DNA of 34,132 nucleotides, from contig CATLIX010000037.1 of NCBI GenBank assembly GCA_949959185.1, positions 1-34,132 of the forward strand. The letters are read 5' to 3'. A program made the position numbers and the translations under genes. The DNA is from an uncultured Eubacterium sp. (GTDB lineage: Bacteria; Bacillota; Clostridia; Lachnospirales; Lachnospiraceae). Positions 18,073 to 26,552 of this stretch are shown here, piece by piece. The number at the start of each line of letters is the position of its first letter. Positions within the stretch are counted from its first letter, which is position 1. A model generated the notes under the pieces. It ran no database searches. It had not been told where the DNA came from and was given only the letters and a program-made list of their open reading frames with translations.

Positions 18073-19362
18073 ATGCCGGAACCATTTAAAATAGAAGAAA
18101 TAACAGAAAAACTGATTCTTGTGGGAGTGAGTCTGCAGGAAGATGACGATACGGAAGATTCCCTGACGGAACTGGCGGAACTGGTGGAAACAGCCGGCGG
18201 GCAGGTGGTGGGAGTCACCGTACAGAACCGGGAATCCATACATCCTGGTACCTATGTGGGAAAAGGAAAGCTGCAGGAGCTGCAGCAGATGATACAGGAA
18301 CTGGAGGCGGACGGAATTGTCTGCGACGACGAGCTGTCCCCGGCCCAGCTTCGGAATATGGAAGATGTGCTGGAATGCAAAGTGATGGACCGGACGCTGG
18401 TGATTCTGGATATTTTTGCGGCCAGAGCTTCCACCAGCGAAGGAAAAATACAGGTGGAGCTGGCTCAGTTAAAGTATCGGATGAGCCGCCTGACAGGCCT
18501 TGGAATCAGCCTTTCCCGGCTGGGCGGCGGCATCGGTACCAGAGGGCCCGGTGAGAAAAAGCTGGAAATGGACCGGAGGCTGATTAAAAGCAGGATTGCC
18601 CAGTTAAACCGGGAACTGGTACAGGTGCAGAAGCATCGGGAGATTACCAGAGGGCAGCGGGAACACAACCAGACAAAAGTGGCGGCCATTGTGGGATATA
18701 CCAATGCAGGGAAATCCACCCTGCTGAATCATCTCACCCATGCATCGGTGCTGGAAGAAGATAAGCTGTTTGCCACGCTGGACCCCACCACCAGAAATCT
18801 GAAGCTGGACAGCGGACAGGAAATCCTGCTCACCGATACGGTAGGATTTATCCGGAAACTGCCCCATCATCTGATAGAAGCATTCCGGAGTACCCTGGAA
18901 GAAGCCAGGTATGCGGACATTATTCTGCATGTGGTGGACGCTTCCAGTCCTCAGAGGGAAAAGCAGATGGAGATTGTATATGAGACACTGCGGAATCTGG
19001 GCGTATCGGGAAAGAAAACCATAACCCTCTTTAACAAACAGGATAAAGTGGAAGAGCAGGAGGGGCAGAAGGATTTTCAGGCGGACAAATCCCTGAAAAT
19101 TTCTGCCAGGTCCGGTCAGGGACTGGAAGAACTGAAAGAAGCTCTGGAGGAAATTCTGCGGGAGGACAAACGTCTTCTGGAAGGCGTGTTTCCCTATGAC
19201 CAGGGAGGTCATATTCCCGTTATCCGCAAATACGGCGAACTGCTGGAGGAAGCATATCAGGAACAGGGCATTTATGTAAAAGCATTTGTTCCTGCGGAGC
19301 TGTATCAAAATCTGGAGAAACATATGCTGGTTTCGGATAAACAGACCGGAGAGATGTCATGA
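18073..19362 (+). CDS. hflX: Ribosome-associated GTPase HflX
   Basis: The protein has 429 residues. HflX binds the large ribosomal subunit and splits stalled or stressed ribosomes. The HflX-specific N-terminal domain includes YVGKGKLQEL and VLDIFAARASTSEGKIQVEL, followed by the glycine-rich GGGIGTRGPGE segment (about 152-162). The GTPase domain has G1 GYTNAGKS (208-215), G3 DTVGF (255-259) and G4 NKQD (321-324). AGGAGG sets the start at 18073; the in-frame ATG at 18019 is rejected. Its stop overlaps the start of yaaA (ATGA), and four genes in tight succession follow as one operon. Confidence 0.96.
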   Translation: MPEPFKIEEITEKLILVGVSLQEDDDTEDSLTELAELVETAGGQVVGVTVQNRESIHPGTYVGKGKLQELQQMIQELEADGIVCDDELSPAQLRNMEDVLECKVMDRTLVILDIFAARASTSEGKIQVELAQLKYRMSRLTGLGISLSRLGGGIGTRGPGEKKLEMDRRLIKSRIAQLNRELVQVQKHREITRGQREHNQTKVAAIVGYTNAGKSTLLNHLTHASVLEEDKLFATLDPTTRNLKLDSGQEILLTDTVGFIRKLPHHLIEAFRSTLEEARYADIILHVVDASSPQREKQMEIVYETLRNLGVSGKKTITLFNKQDKVEEQEGQKDFQADKSLKISARSGQGLEELKEALEEILREDKRLLEGVFPYDQGGHIPVIRKYGELLEEAYQEQGIYVKAFVPAELYQNLEKHMLVSDKQTGEMS

Positions 19363-20126
19363 TGAAAATTATCATCTCCCCCGCAAAGAAAATGAAGCAG
19401 GACAGGGACACGCTGGCATACGACGGGCTGCCGGTGTTTCTTAAGAAAACAGAAAAGCTGAAAACTTACGTGCAGAGCCTCACGTACCAGGAAGCGAAAA
19501 CTCTGTGGAAATGCAATGACAGGATTGCGAAGCTGAATTTTGAACGGTTTGCCGGAATGGAGCTGGAGAGGGACCTGACGCCTGCTCTGCTGGCCTATGA
19601 AGGCATCCAGTATCAGTATATGGCTCCGGCGGTATTTGAAGACCAGTCCCTGGAATACGTTAAAAATCATCTCCGCATTCTGTCAGGCTTTTACGGGGTC
19701 TTAAGGCCCTTTGACGGAGTTGTGCCCTACCGGCTGGAAATGCAGGCCAGGATTCAGATGGGCCGGTACCGGAATCTGTATGATTACTGGGGCCGGGATA
19801 TCTGCCAGGAGGTTTACCGGGAAACAGATTTTGTGCTGAACCTGGCTTCCAGGGAATACAGCCGCTGCCTGTGTGAATATCTGACGTCACAGGATTTGTT
19901 TCTGACCTGCCGGTTCGGAGAATTAAAAGACGGAAAAGTGGTGGAACAGGGAACGCAGGTGAAGATGGCCCGCGGGGAGATGGTGCGTTTCCTGGCCGGA
20001 AACCGTGTGGAGCACCGGGAGGGAATCAAAGAATTTCAGGGCCTGGGCTATCGGTATACAGAAGAATTTTCCGATAAAAATACATATGTATTTCTGAAGG
20101 AGAAAAAGGATGACAGACATGATTAG
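19359..20126 (+). CDS. yaaA: YaaA family protein (DUF328/UPF0246)
   Basis: The protein has 255 residues, the usual family length. It starts MMKIIISPAKKMK, the signature opening of YaaA. Further conserved parts are GIQYQYM, LSGFYGVLRPFDGVVPYRLEM and a region around LNLASREYS. In E. coli the homologue limits intracellular iron during peroxide stress; whether that holds in an anaerobe is unknown. Either of two adjacent ATGs (19359 or 19362) could be used. Its 3' end overlaps the next gene by 17 bp, so translation is probably coupled. Confidence 0.93.
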   Translation: MMKIIISPAKKMKQDRDTLAYDGLPVFLKKTEKLKTYVQSLTYQEAKTLWKCNDRIAKLNFERFAGMELERDLTPALLAYEGIQYQYMAPAVFEDQSLEYVKNHLRILSGFYGVLRPFDGVVPYRLEMQARIQMGRYRNLYDYWGRDICQEVYRETDFVLNLASREYSRCLCEYLTSQDLFLTCRFGELKDGKVVEQGTQVKMARGEMVRFLAGNRVEHREGIKEFQGLGYRYTEEFSDKNTYVFLKEKKDDRHD

Positions 20127-21018
20127 AGTAGAAAACCTGAGGAAAAACTTTGGAGAATTCTGTGCCCTGGACGGTGTGGACATGCATGTGCCGGGCGGGA
20201 GCATCTATGGGCTGGTGGGGCCGAACGGCGCCGGAAAAACCACGCTGTTGCGGCATATTATGGGCATTTACCGGCAGGACGAGGGAAGTGTTCTGGTGGA
20301 GGGAAAGCCCGTATATGAACAGCCGGATGTGAAAAAGGATATGATTTTGATTTCGGATGACCTGTTTTATTTCCAGCAGGCAGACACACTGGAAATGAAA
20401 GGGTTTTACAAAGGGATTTATCCCGGTTTTGACGAAAAACTCTTTGAAAAGCTGCAGGAAGTGTTTCGGAATATTGATGTAAAGCGCAGAATCCGGAAGC
20501 TGTCAAAGGGTATGCAAAAGCAGGTGTCTTTTTGGCTTGGGCTTTGCAGCAGTCCCAGGATTCTGATTCTGGACGAGCCGGTGGACGGTCTGGATCCTGT
20601 CATGCGCAGGCAAATCTGGAATCTGCTTCTGGCTGAAAAAAAGAAACGGGGCATGACGGTACTGGTGTCCTCCCACAATCTGCGGGAGCTGGAAGAAGTA
20701 TGTGATTATGTGGGAATCATGCATCAGGGCAGAATCCGGATGGAACGCTCTCTGCAGGAACTGCAGGGATGCGTGTCAAAAGTTCAGACAGCATTTGAAC
20801 AGGGAATGCCCGTATTGCCGGAAACCTTTCAGGTGCTTCATATGTCCAATCTTGGGCGGGTGTATACCATGATTGTAAAGGGGGATTCCGAAAAAGCCAG
20901 AGGAGAGCTGGAAAAGCTGCATCCGCTGTTTGTAGATGTGCTGCCTCTGACTCTGGAGGAAATTTTCATTTATGAGATGGGAGGGGCAGATTATGGGATT
21001 CAGGAAATTCTGCTTTAA
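20110..21018 (+). CDS. ABC transporter ATP-binding protein
   Basis: The protein has 302 residues. Walker A is GPNGAGKTTL (37-46), the signature is LSKGMQKQ (from about 131), Walker B is ILILDEP (151-157), and the D-loop is VDGLDP. The H-loop histidine is in VLVSSHN. About 70 C-terminal residues form the accessory region common to drug- and bacitracin-type exporters. AAGGAG precedes the ATG. It overlaps the permease gene by 26 bp and pairs with it as an exporter of the YtrB/BcrA type. The substrate cannot be deduced. Confidence 0.93.
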   Translation: MTDMIRVENLRKNFGEFCALDGVDMHVPGGSIYGLVGPNGAGKTTLLRHIMGIYRQDEGSVLVEGKPVYEQPDVKKDMILISDDLFYFQQADTLEMKGFYKGIYPGFDEKLFEKLQEVFRNIDVKRRIRKLSKGMQKQVSFWLGLCSSPRILILDEPVDGLDPVMRRQIWNLLLAEKKKRGMTVLVSSHNLRELEEVCDYVGIMHQGRIRMERSLQELQGCVSKVQTAFEQGMPVLPETFQVLHMSNLGRVYTMIVKGDSEKARGELEKLHPLFVDVLPLTLEEIFIYEMGGADYGIQEILL

Positions 21019-22900
21019 CAGTACCATATTCCGTAAAAATGTCAGGAGTTACTGGCCGATATGGTTTTCCTGGCTTCTGGTATGTCTGTGGATACTTCCG
21101 GGCTATACCTGGCTGCAGATACATGCGTATACGGAAGCGGGGGCACTGGAACAGGCCAGGCAGGAGGCGGAAAAGCTGCGGTATGCGGTGGAAAGCCTTT
21201 CTCCCGCCATTTCCCCCTGGCCGGTATTTTTATTTGGGGCTGTCAGCGGAATCGCGGTATTTTCCTACCTGTACCAGTCCAGGAGCGCCAATATGATACA
21301 CGCGCTGCCGGTGCGGCGGGAAGCCCTTTTTCTGACAAATTATATTTCCGGGCTGCTGTTTTTGCTGATTCCTCAGTTCCTGGCATTTGTGGTAACTGTA
21401 TTCGTGTGGTTTGGACATGGGATTACCCATCTGGAATATCTGCTTCGATGGCTGGGACTGGCAGCGGGAGAAGCCTTTCTGGCCTACAGTCTGGCTGTGT
21501 TTGCGGCCATGCTTACGGGACAGGCTGCTGTTGGGGCAATCTGTTACGTGGCCCTGAATTATCTGTATAAAGGAGTGGTCAGCATTGTCAGCGCCACCAT
21601 GGGAATGCTGGTGTACGGCATGAACCGGGAGACAGGAGAATCCTGGGGGGACTGGCTGTCGCCCATATCTTTTCTGCAGAAAAATATACAGCTTGCCGTA
21701 CGGGAGAACAATCAGGAATTTGCCATACCGGAGATTCAGGGCACGGACTGTCTGTTCTGGTACGGACTTCTGGCATGTCTGCTGACAGGAGCGGCTCTGG
21801 CAATATACAGGAGCCGGAATCTGGAGGCGGCATCGGATGTGGTTGCCATTTCCTGGCTGAAACCGGTGTTCCGCTGGTGCGGCGGAATTGCGGCCGGAGG
21901 ATTCTGTACGTACATGGTGTGGGGGATGCTGTTTCCAGACAGGTTTGGAAATCTGTTCCGGTTTGTACTGCTGTTCGGCAGCGTGACGGCGGCCGGAGGA
22001 TTTTTTCTCTGTGAGATGATAATCCGCAAAAAATTTCTGGTGTTTACCGGAAAACGTCTGAAAGAATGCGGTCTGTTTCTGGCGGTTCTGGTATTGTTTC
22101 TGGTGTGTGTGGAAAAGGATGTGTTAAAGCTGGAACAGAAGGTGCCGGAAGAAGAGGAAATTTCAGGTATTTATCTGGAAGGAAGTTACCGGATGTATCT
22201 GGAAAAACCGGAGGAAATCCGCAGGTGTCTGGAGGTTCATCAGTGTGTCATCCAATCCAGGAAGGAATTTGAGCAGTATTTTCAGGAAAATTGCCGGGAC
22301 AGAGAGAAACGTTCTGCAATGAAATGGAGTCTGACGTATCGGCTGAAAAACGGCAGAAGCCTGACCCGTTCCTATGATCTGCCCCTGGAGGACTGTTATG
22401 TGGAAGATTCAGAGGGAGCCATGGGAAAACTGTTTGCCCTGGAATACAATCCCCGGAAATATCTGGAATACTATTTTTCTGCCGCACCGGAACAGCTGAA
22501 ACTGACCGGAGAGAGCAGTTTCCATCATATTAACGGAAAAGGAGAATATCGGAGCCATGAGTTGTCGGAGGAAGAAGAGGAAAGAATGTATCAGGCTCTG
22601 AAAGAGGATATCCTGTCCGGCAATTATCGGATTTATCCCTGGGAATATAAGAAGCGGGATACGGAAAATTATGCGGATTTCCTCGCATTCAGTTACAGAC
22701 TGCCCAAAGGAACCAGAACCTTTCAGGAAATGGGAGAAAGTTTTTACACCGGAAAATACCCGGAGTACATCACAGTGCCTTTGACCAGAGGCTGTGAGAA
22801 AACCATAAACCTGCTGCGGGAGCTTGGGATACTGGATGGGAATGAGCATATTATGACAGAACGGGAATTTCAGAATATAGCAGAAGATATGGAATTTTGA
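20993..22900 (+). CDS. ABC transporter permease with large extracytoplasmic/C-terminal domain
   Basis: The protein has 635 residues. The N-terminal half has about eight hydrophobic helices (about 20-360), beginning near YWPIWFSWLLVCLWILPG. The segment RSANMIHALPVRREALFLTNY is typical of clostridial ABC-2-type permeases encoded next to YtrB-like ATPases. After a final helix (about 360-375) a hydrophilic domain of about 260 residues follows, resembling the DUF6449-type domain found in such permeases. GGGAGGGG precedes ATG 20993; the ATG at 20972 is rejected as lying deeper in the ATPase gene without such a site. The gene ends on a 23-bp perfect inverted repeat. Confidence 0.85.
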   Translation: MGFRKFCFNSTIFRKNVRSYWPIWFSWLLVCLWILPGYTWLQIHAYTEAGALEQARQEAEKLRYAVESLSPAISPWPVFLFGAVSGIAVFSYLYQSRSANMIHALPVRREALFLTNYISGLLFLLIPQFLAFVVTVFVWFGHGITHLEYLLRWLGLAAGEAFLAYSLAVFAAMLTGQAAVGAICYVALNYLYKGVVSIVSATMGMLVYGMNRETGESWGDWLSPISFLQKNIQLAVRENNQEFAIPEIQGTDCLFWYGLLACLLTGAALAIYRSRNLEAASDVVAISWLKPVFRWCGGIAAGGFCTYMVWGMLFPDRFGNLFRFVLLFGSVTAAGGFFLCEMIIRKKFLVFTGKRLKECGLFLAVLVLFLVCVEKDVLKLEQKVPEEEEISGIYLEGSYRMYLEKPEEIRRCLEVHQCVIQSRKEFEQYFQENCRDREKRSAMKWSLTYRLKNGRSLTRSYDLPLEDCYVEDSEGAMGKLFALEYNPRKYLEYYFSAAPEQLKLTGESSFHHINGKGEYRSHELSEEEEERMYQALKEDILSGNYRIYPWEYKKRDTENYADFLAFSYRLPKGTRTFQEMGESFYTGKYPEYITVPLTRGCEKTINLLRELGILDGNEHIMTEREFQNIAEDMEF

Positions 22901-22923
22901 AATTCCATATCTTCTGCTATATT
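22874..22923. terminator. Long bidirectional terminator between the permease gene and fabH
   Basis: A perfect 23-bp inverted repeat (22874-22896 and 22901-22923) has a TTGA loop. Core arms are AGCAGAAGATATGGAATT and AATTCCATATCTTCTGCT. The loop contains the permease stop codon, so the left arm encodes the last residues. Flanking ATATTTC suits termination of both convergent transcripts. Confidence 0.75.
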
Positions 22924-22988
22924 TCATGCAGCCGGAAAAATTACAGTAATGCGTACCATTTCGATAATTTCATCCTGCAACAGCCTTT

Positions 22989-23957
22989 TTACCATTTCAG
23001 CAGTGCGGCTCCCCAGGTGAGTCCCGCTCCGAATCCTGACAGGAGAAGAATATCTCCGGGAGACAGTTTTCCTGCTTTGTGCACTTCGTCCAGCAGGATG
23101 GGGATACTGGCGGCAGAAGTATTTCCGCAGTGCGCTACATTCGCGGGGAATTTTTCCGGAGGAAGTTTTAATTTCCGGGCAATGGAGGCGATAATCCGGT
23201 AATTGGCCTGATGAAGCAGGAAATACGTCACCTCGGAAAGGGCCATACCGGCCTGGGCCAGAAGTGCCTGAATACATTCCGTTTCTTTTTTTACAGCAAA
23301 TTTAAAGACTTCCTGACCGTCCATATACAGATAATCCAGGGACTTGTCAGTGGAAATCCAGGGGTTGTTGCTGGTGCGGTTTTTGCATACCAGCACATGG
23401 CTTCCCCTGCCGTCGGAGCCCTGCAGAGAAGCAATCATTCCGTTTTCCGCGGCTTTTACCACTGCCGCACCGGCGCCGTCTCCGAAGAGAACGCAGGTGG
23501 AGCGGTCAGACCAGTCCAGAAGTTTGGACAATGTTTCCACGCCGATAATCAGGGCAGTGCGGTAAATACCTGCCTGAATATAAGCATCCACCGTGTTCAG
23601 GGCATACAGAAAACCGGAACAGGCGGCATTTATGTCAAAAGCAGCGGCGTGGCAGGCTCCCAGTTCTTTCTGTACCAGACATGCGGCGGCCGGAGTGATA
23701 TAATCGGAAGAAACCGTGGCCACTATAATTAAATCCAGCTCCTGCGGAAGAATATCTGCGTCTTCCAGAGCCTCCCTGCCTGCCTGAACGGCAAGGGAAA
23801 TGGTGGTTTCAGTTTCTGAAGATACCAGATGACGCTCCCGGATACCGGTCCGGCTCTGAATCCACTGGTCGCTGGTGTCCATTATGGCGGAAAGATTCTC
23901 ATTTGTTATAATTTTCTCCGGAAGGCAGCTTCCGGTTCCGATAATTTTTGCTCTCAT
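22989..23957 (-). CDS. fabH: Beta-ketoacyl-ACP synthase III
   Basis: The enzyme condenses acyl-CoA with malonyl-ACP to start fatty acid synthesis. It has 322 residues, the normal length. The catalytic triad is visible as Cys113 in DINAACSGFLYAL, His249 in LLHQANYR and Asn279 in AHCGNTSAASIP. The N-terminus MRAKIIGTGSCLPEK and SDQWIQSRTGIRER are typical. No other fab genes adjoin it, which suggests a second FabH or a dispersed pathway. AAGGAAA sets the start. A strong promoter and a FabT-like palindrome precede it. Confidence 0.95.
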   Translation of the reverse strand: MRAKIIGTGSCLPEKIITNENLSAIMDTSDQWIQSRTGIRERHLVSSETETTISLAVQAGREALEDADILPQELDLIIVATVSSDYITPAAACLVQKELGACHAAAFDINAACSGFLYALNTVDAYIQAGIYRTALIIGVETLSKLLDWSDRSTCVLFGDGAGAAVVKAAENGMIASLQGSDGRGSHVLVCKNRTSNNPWISTDKSLDYLYMDGQEVFKFAVKKETECIQALLAQAGMALSEVTYFLLHQANYRIIASIARKLKLPPEKFPANVAHCGNTSAASIPILLDEVHKAGKLSPGDILLLSGFGAGLTWGAALLKW

Positions 23958-23977
23958 AATTGTTTCCTTATCTATAT

Positions 23978-23994
23978 AGTTTGATAATCAAAAT
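23978..23994. promoter_or_regulatory. FabT-like operator upstream of fabH
   Basis: AGTTTGATAATCAAAAT contains the near-palindrome TTTGAT-A-ATCAAA. It resembles the FabT (MarR-family) box known from streptococci, of the form TTTGATTATCAAA. It lies just downstream of the predicted start of transcription, where a bound repressor would block elongation. Confidence 0.6.
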
Positions 23995-24005
23995 AATATA
24001 CAATC

Positions 24006-24034
24006 ACTATAAACGTCAGAGGGAGATTTGTCAA
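24006..24034 (-). promoter_or_regulatory. fabH promoter
   Basis: On the minus strand TTGACA (24029-24034) and TATAGT (24006-24011) have a 17-bp spacer. The transcript would start near 23999, just before the FabT-like box. Confidence 0.75.
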
Positions 24035-24263
24035 TGGGAAAACGCAATAAAATGCCGTTTTGATTTCCTGTAAATGATACTGTAAAAACTGCGAATCATA
24101 CCATGCGGCTCAAATCGAAATTTTTATTTGCTATAATAATCTGACTGCAAAATATAAATTTTTATGAAAAGCAGGATATCGGTAAAAGAAGACCGGAAGA
24201 CAGCAAAAACGAGAGTAAGGGATACGGCATATGCGGTTTTCCCCATCAGGAAGGGCGAAAAAG

Positions 24264-25391
24264 ATGAACAGAATTTTTTCACAGGAAGAAATAAATACCG
24301 GGCGGCAGAGGGAGTTTGATTATCTGAAAGGGATTTTTATGGTGCTTATATACCTGATTCATGCCTTTCAGGCGACGTTGTCCGAGGAGGATTTCATAAC
24401 TCAGGGAATCTATATGTTTGCGACAATGTCCGGTGCGGCTGTTTTTATCTTCGTTTTGGGAGTCGGGACTGTTTACAGCAGGGAGACAGCACCGGCGGCA
24501 TTTGTAAAAAACGGTATACGCATGGTGATTTATCAGTATCTGAACAACATTTTGTATGTGGCTGCGCTGCTGCTCCCTTATCCTTTCGTATACAAAACTC
24601 TGTCGGAAACCGGGAGAGAGAATGTCCGGTTTCTGGCGGAGCTGTACATTCAGTATACCAATATCTTTTTTATTACCGGAATCATATATTTTGTACTGGC
24701 ACTGTTTCAGAAACTGAAGATGAAAGCTGTCTGGTATATAATCATCGGTGCGGCAGTCAGCATGGCAGCTCCCTTTCTTTATGGAACGCCTGTGAATGTG
24801 CCGGTATTTGGGTATGTGATAAAACTCCTGATTGGAGAAGCAGATTTCGTTTCTTTTACGCCCCTTTATTTTCTGTCCTATGCGCTGTTCGGCGTTGCTT
24901 TCGGCAAAATTCTGCGTCATGTGAAAGATAAAGCGCGGTTTTACCGATTGCTGGCCATTCCCTGTGTCCTGCTCGTTATCGCATGGTGGGTACAGGTATT
25001 TGGGAAATATGGTTCGGACATATCAGAAATGCGGAGGGTGCTGGGCGACGCATATACACAGCCGGACCCCTGGCATGTGGCGGCAGGCATGGCGCATATT
25101 ATTCTGCTTGCCATAATCTTTTTCTTTATGGAAAGAATCGGCAGTAAGGATAGGGAAACGGGCAGATCAGGGAACCCTGTTGCCAGGCAGATTCTGTATT
25201 ACAGCAAACATATTTCCAAATATTATGCGCTGCATATAATTGTATTTTTTATTGCTCTTGGAATGAACGGGTATGAGAGCTTTAAAAGTTATGAATGCTG
25301 GCTTCTTGCGCTGCTGTCAATGATTGTGACAGAATTTCTGGTAAGAGGATATAATGCGCTCAGAGAGAAGAAATCCGCTTCAACGCCCTGA
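24264..25391 (+). CDS. Multi-pass membrane protein, DUF1624/acyltransferase-3-like
   Basis: The protein has 375 residues and about ten hydrophobic helices. The N-terminal REFDYLKGIFMVLIYLIHAF (about 16-36) resembles the first helix of acyltransferase-3 and HGSNAT/DUF1624-type proteins, with a histidine in the expected place. These families move acyl groups onto envelope sugars or polymers, but the match is by pattern only and no substrate is indicated. AGGAAGGG precedes ATG 24264. An alternative in-frame ATG at 24231 also has an AAGGGA upstream, so the start is uncertain. A TATAAT at 24132 may be its -10. The 23958-24263 gap otherwise holds the fabH control region. Confidence 0.65.
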   Translation: MNRIFSQEEINTGRQREFDYLKGIFMVLIYLIHAFQATLSEEDFITQGIYMFATMSGAAVFIFVLGVGTVYSRETAPAAFVKNGIRMVIYQYLNNILYVAALLLPYPFVYKTLSETGRENVRFLAELYIQYTNIFFITGIIYFVLALFQKLKMKAVWYIIIGAAVSMAAPFLYGTPVNVPVFGYVIKLLIGEADFVSFTPLYFLSYALFGVAFGKILRHVKDKARFYRLLAIPCVLLVIAWWVQVFGKYGSDISEMRRVLGDAYTQPDPWHVAAGMAHIILLAIIFFFMERIGSKDRETGRSGNPVARQILYYSKHISKYYALHIIVFFIALGMNGYESFKSYECWLLALLSMIVTEFLVRGYNALREKKSASTP

Positions 25392-25464
25392 ATCTCTCGT
25401 TCATGAGGAACTTGGCGTTTTGCAGACAGAGGCTCCCGGTACATTTATTGTGCCGGAAGCCTCT
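25382..25464 (+). terminator. Two successive hairpins after the membrane-protein gene
   Basis: AACGCC (25382-25387) pairs with GGCGTT (25414-25419), followed by TT, and overlaps the stop codon. A second stem, AGAGGCTCCCGGTACA (25428-25443) with TGTGCCGGAAGCCTCT (25449-25464), has one mismatch and one U-G pair and is followed by CTTTG. Together they plausibly end transcription. Confidence 0.6.
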
Positions 25465-25578
25465 CTTTGATTCCGGGACAATCAGAAACGTCTGTTTCCA
25501 GACACATTTTGCCTGTATCTGCATACTATAGAGGAAAATACCTGTTTGTGCCGTAAACAGGCACAGAAAGGAGAAATC

Positions 25579-26340
25579 ATGGCAGTTACAATAATTCTGG
25601 ACGCCGGGCACGGGGGCTATGATAACGGGGCTTCCTATAATGGAAGGAGAGAAAAAGACGATACTCTGCGGGTAGCTCTTGCAGTGGGAGAAAAACTGGA
25701 AAACGCCGGGTACAATGTGCTGTATACAAGAACCACAGACCGTTACGACTCGCCTTTTGAAAAGGCTCAGATTGCCAACCGTTCCGGAGCGGATTATTTT
25801 ATTTCTTTCCACCGGAATTCCGGAGCCACGCCAAATACTTACAACGGGACACAGGCGCTGGTATATGAGACAGGTACGGAGGCGGAAAGACTGGGAAGAA
25901 CCATCAATGATCAGCTTGTTAAATTTGGATTTAAGGATTTGGGAGTGGTGGAGCGCCCTGGTCTGGTGGTGCTCAGAAGAACACAGATGCCGGCTGTGCT
26001 GATGGAACTTGGGTTTATCAACCACGATGGAGATAACCAGATGTTTGACCAGCGTTTTGATGAAATGGTGGACGCCATTGTGACAGGGGTGGAACAGGCA
26101 ATCCCCCTGACCGGATCTTCCGGAAAATACGGAGTGCAGGTGGGCCTGTACCGTTATGAATCCAATGCGGAATATATGAGAGAACAGCTGGAAAGCCAGG
26201 GATATCTGGCCACCGTACGGCGGGAAGGGCCGTATTATGCGGTGGTTGCCGGAAGAGAAGACAGTCTGGATGATGCCAGGGCTCTTCAGAACCGGCTTCG
26301 GCAGGACGGATATGATACGCTGGTAGTCAATATGGAATAG
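25579..26340 (+). CDS. N-acetylmuramoyl-L-alanine amidase (Amidase_3) with C-terminal SPOR domain, no signal peptide
   Basis: The enzyme should cut the amide bond between MurNAc and the stem peptide. The protein has 253 residues. The Amidase_3 zinc and catalytic residues are visible: His11 in ILDAGHGG, Glu25, His78 in ISFHRNSG and Glu143 in VLMELGFI. A SPOR peptidoglycan-binding domain covers about 183-251, beginning GKYGVQVGLYRYESNAEYM. There is no signal peptide or membrane segment at the N-terminus, unlike housekeeping CwlD/AmiC. AAGGAG precedes ATG 25579; the earlier ATG at 25546 has this site inside its reading frame and is rejected. The gene ends with TAG. It may be released by lysis or act as a lysin-type enzyme. 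Confidence 0.92.
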   Translation: MAVTIILDAGHGGYDNGASYNGRREKDDTLRVALAVGEKLENAGYNVLYTRTTDRYDSPFEKAQIANRSGADYFISFHRNSGATPNTYNGTQALVYETGTEAERLGRTINDQLVKFGFKDLGVVERPGLVVLRRTQMPAVLMELGFINHDGDNQMFDQRFDEMVDAIVTGVEQAIPLTGSSGKYGVQVGLYRYESNAEYMREQLESQGYLATVRREGPYYAVVAGREDSLDDARALQNRLRQDGYDTLVVNME

Positions 26341-26552
26341 TGAAACAGATTATTCTAAACTTTTTATAAAATCGGCAAAATCATATTTACAATTCCGGAA
26401 GATTTCTGTATGATAAACATATCTTTTGTTCAACGTACCGAAATCTCTGTACGGAATTTCCAGATATAAATTGTAAAACATGATTCGTTTCCGGATTTAT
26501 TTCAGATACCTGACGCGAGAATGCTCCCCTTCTGTAAAACAAGGAGAGAAAA

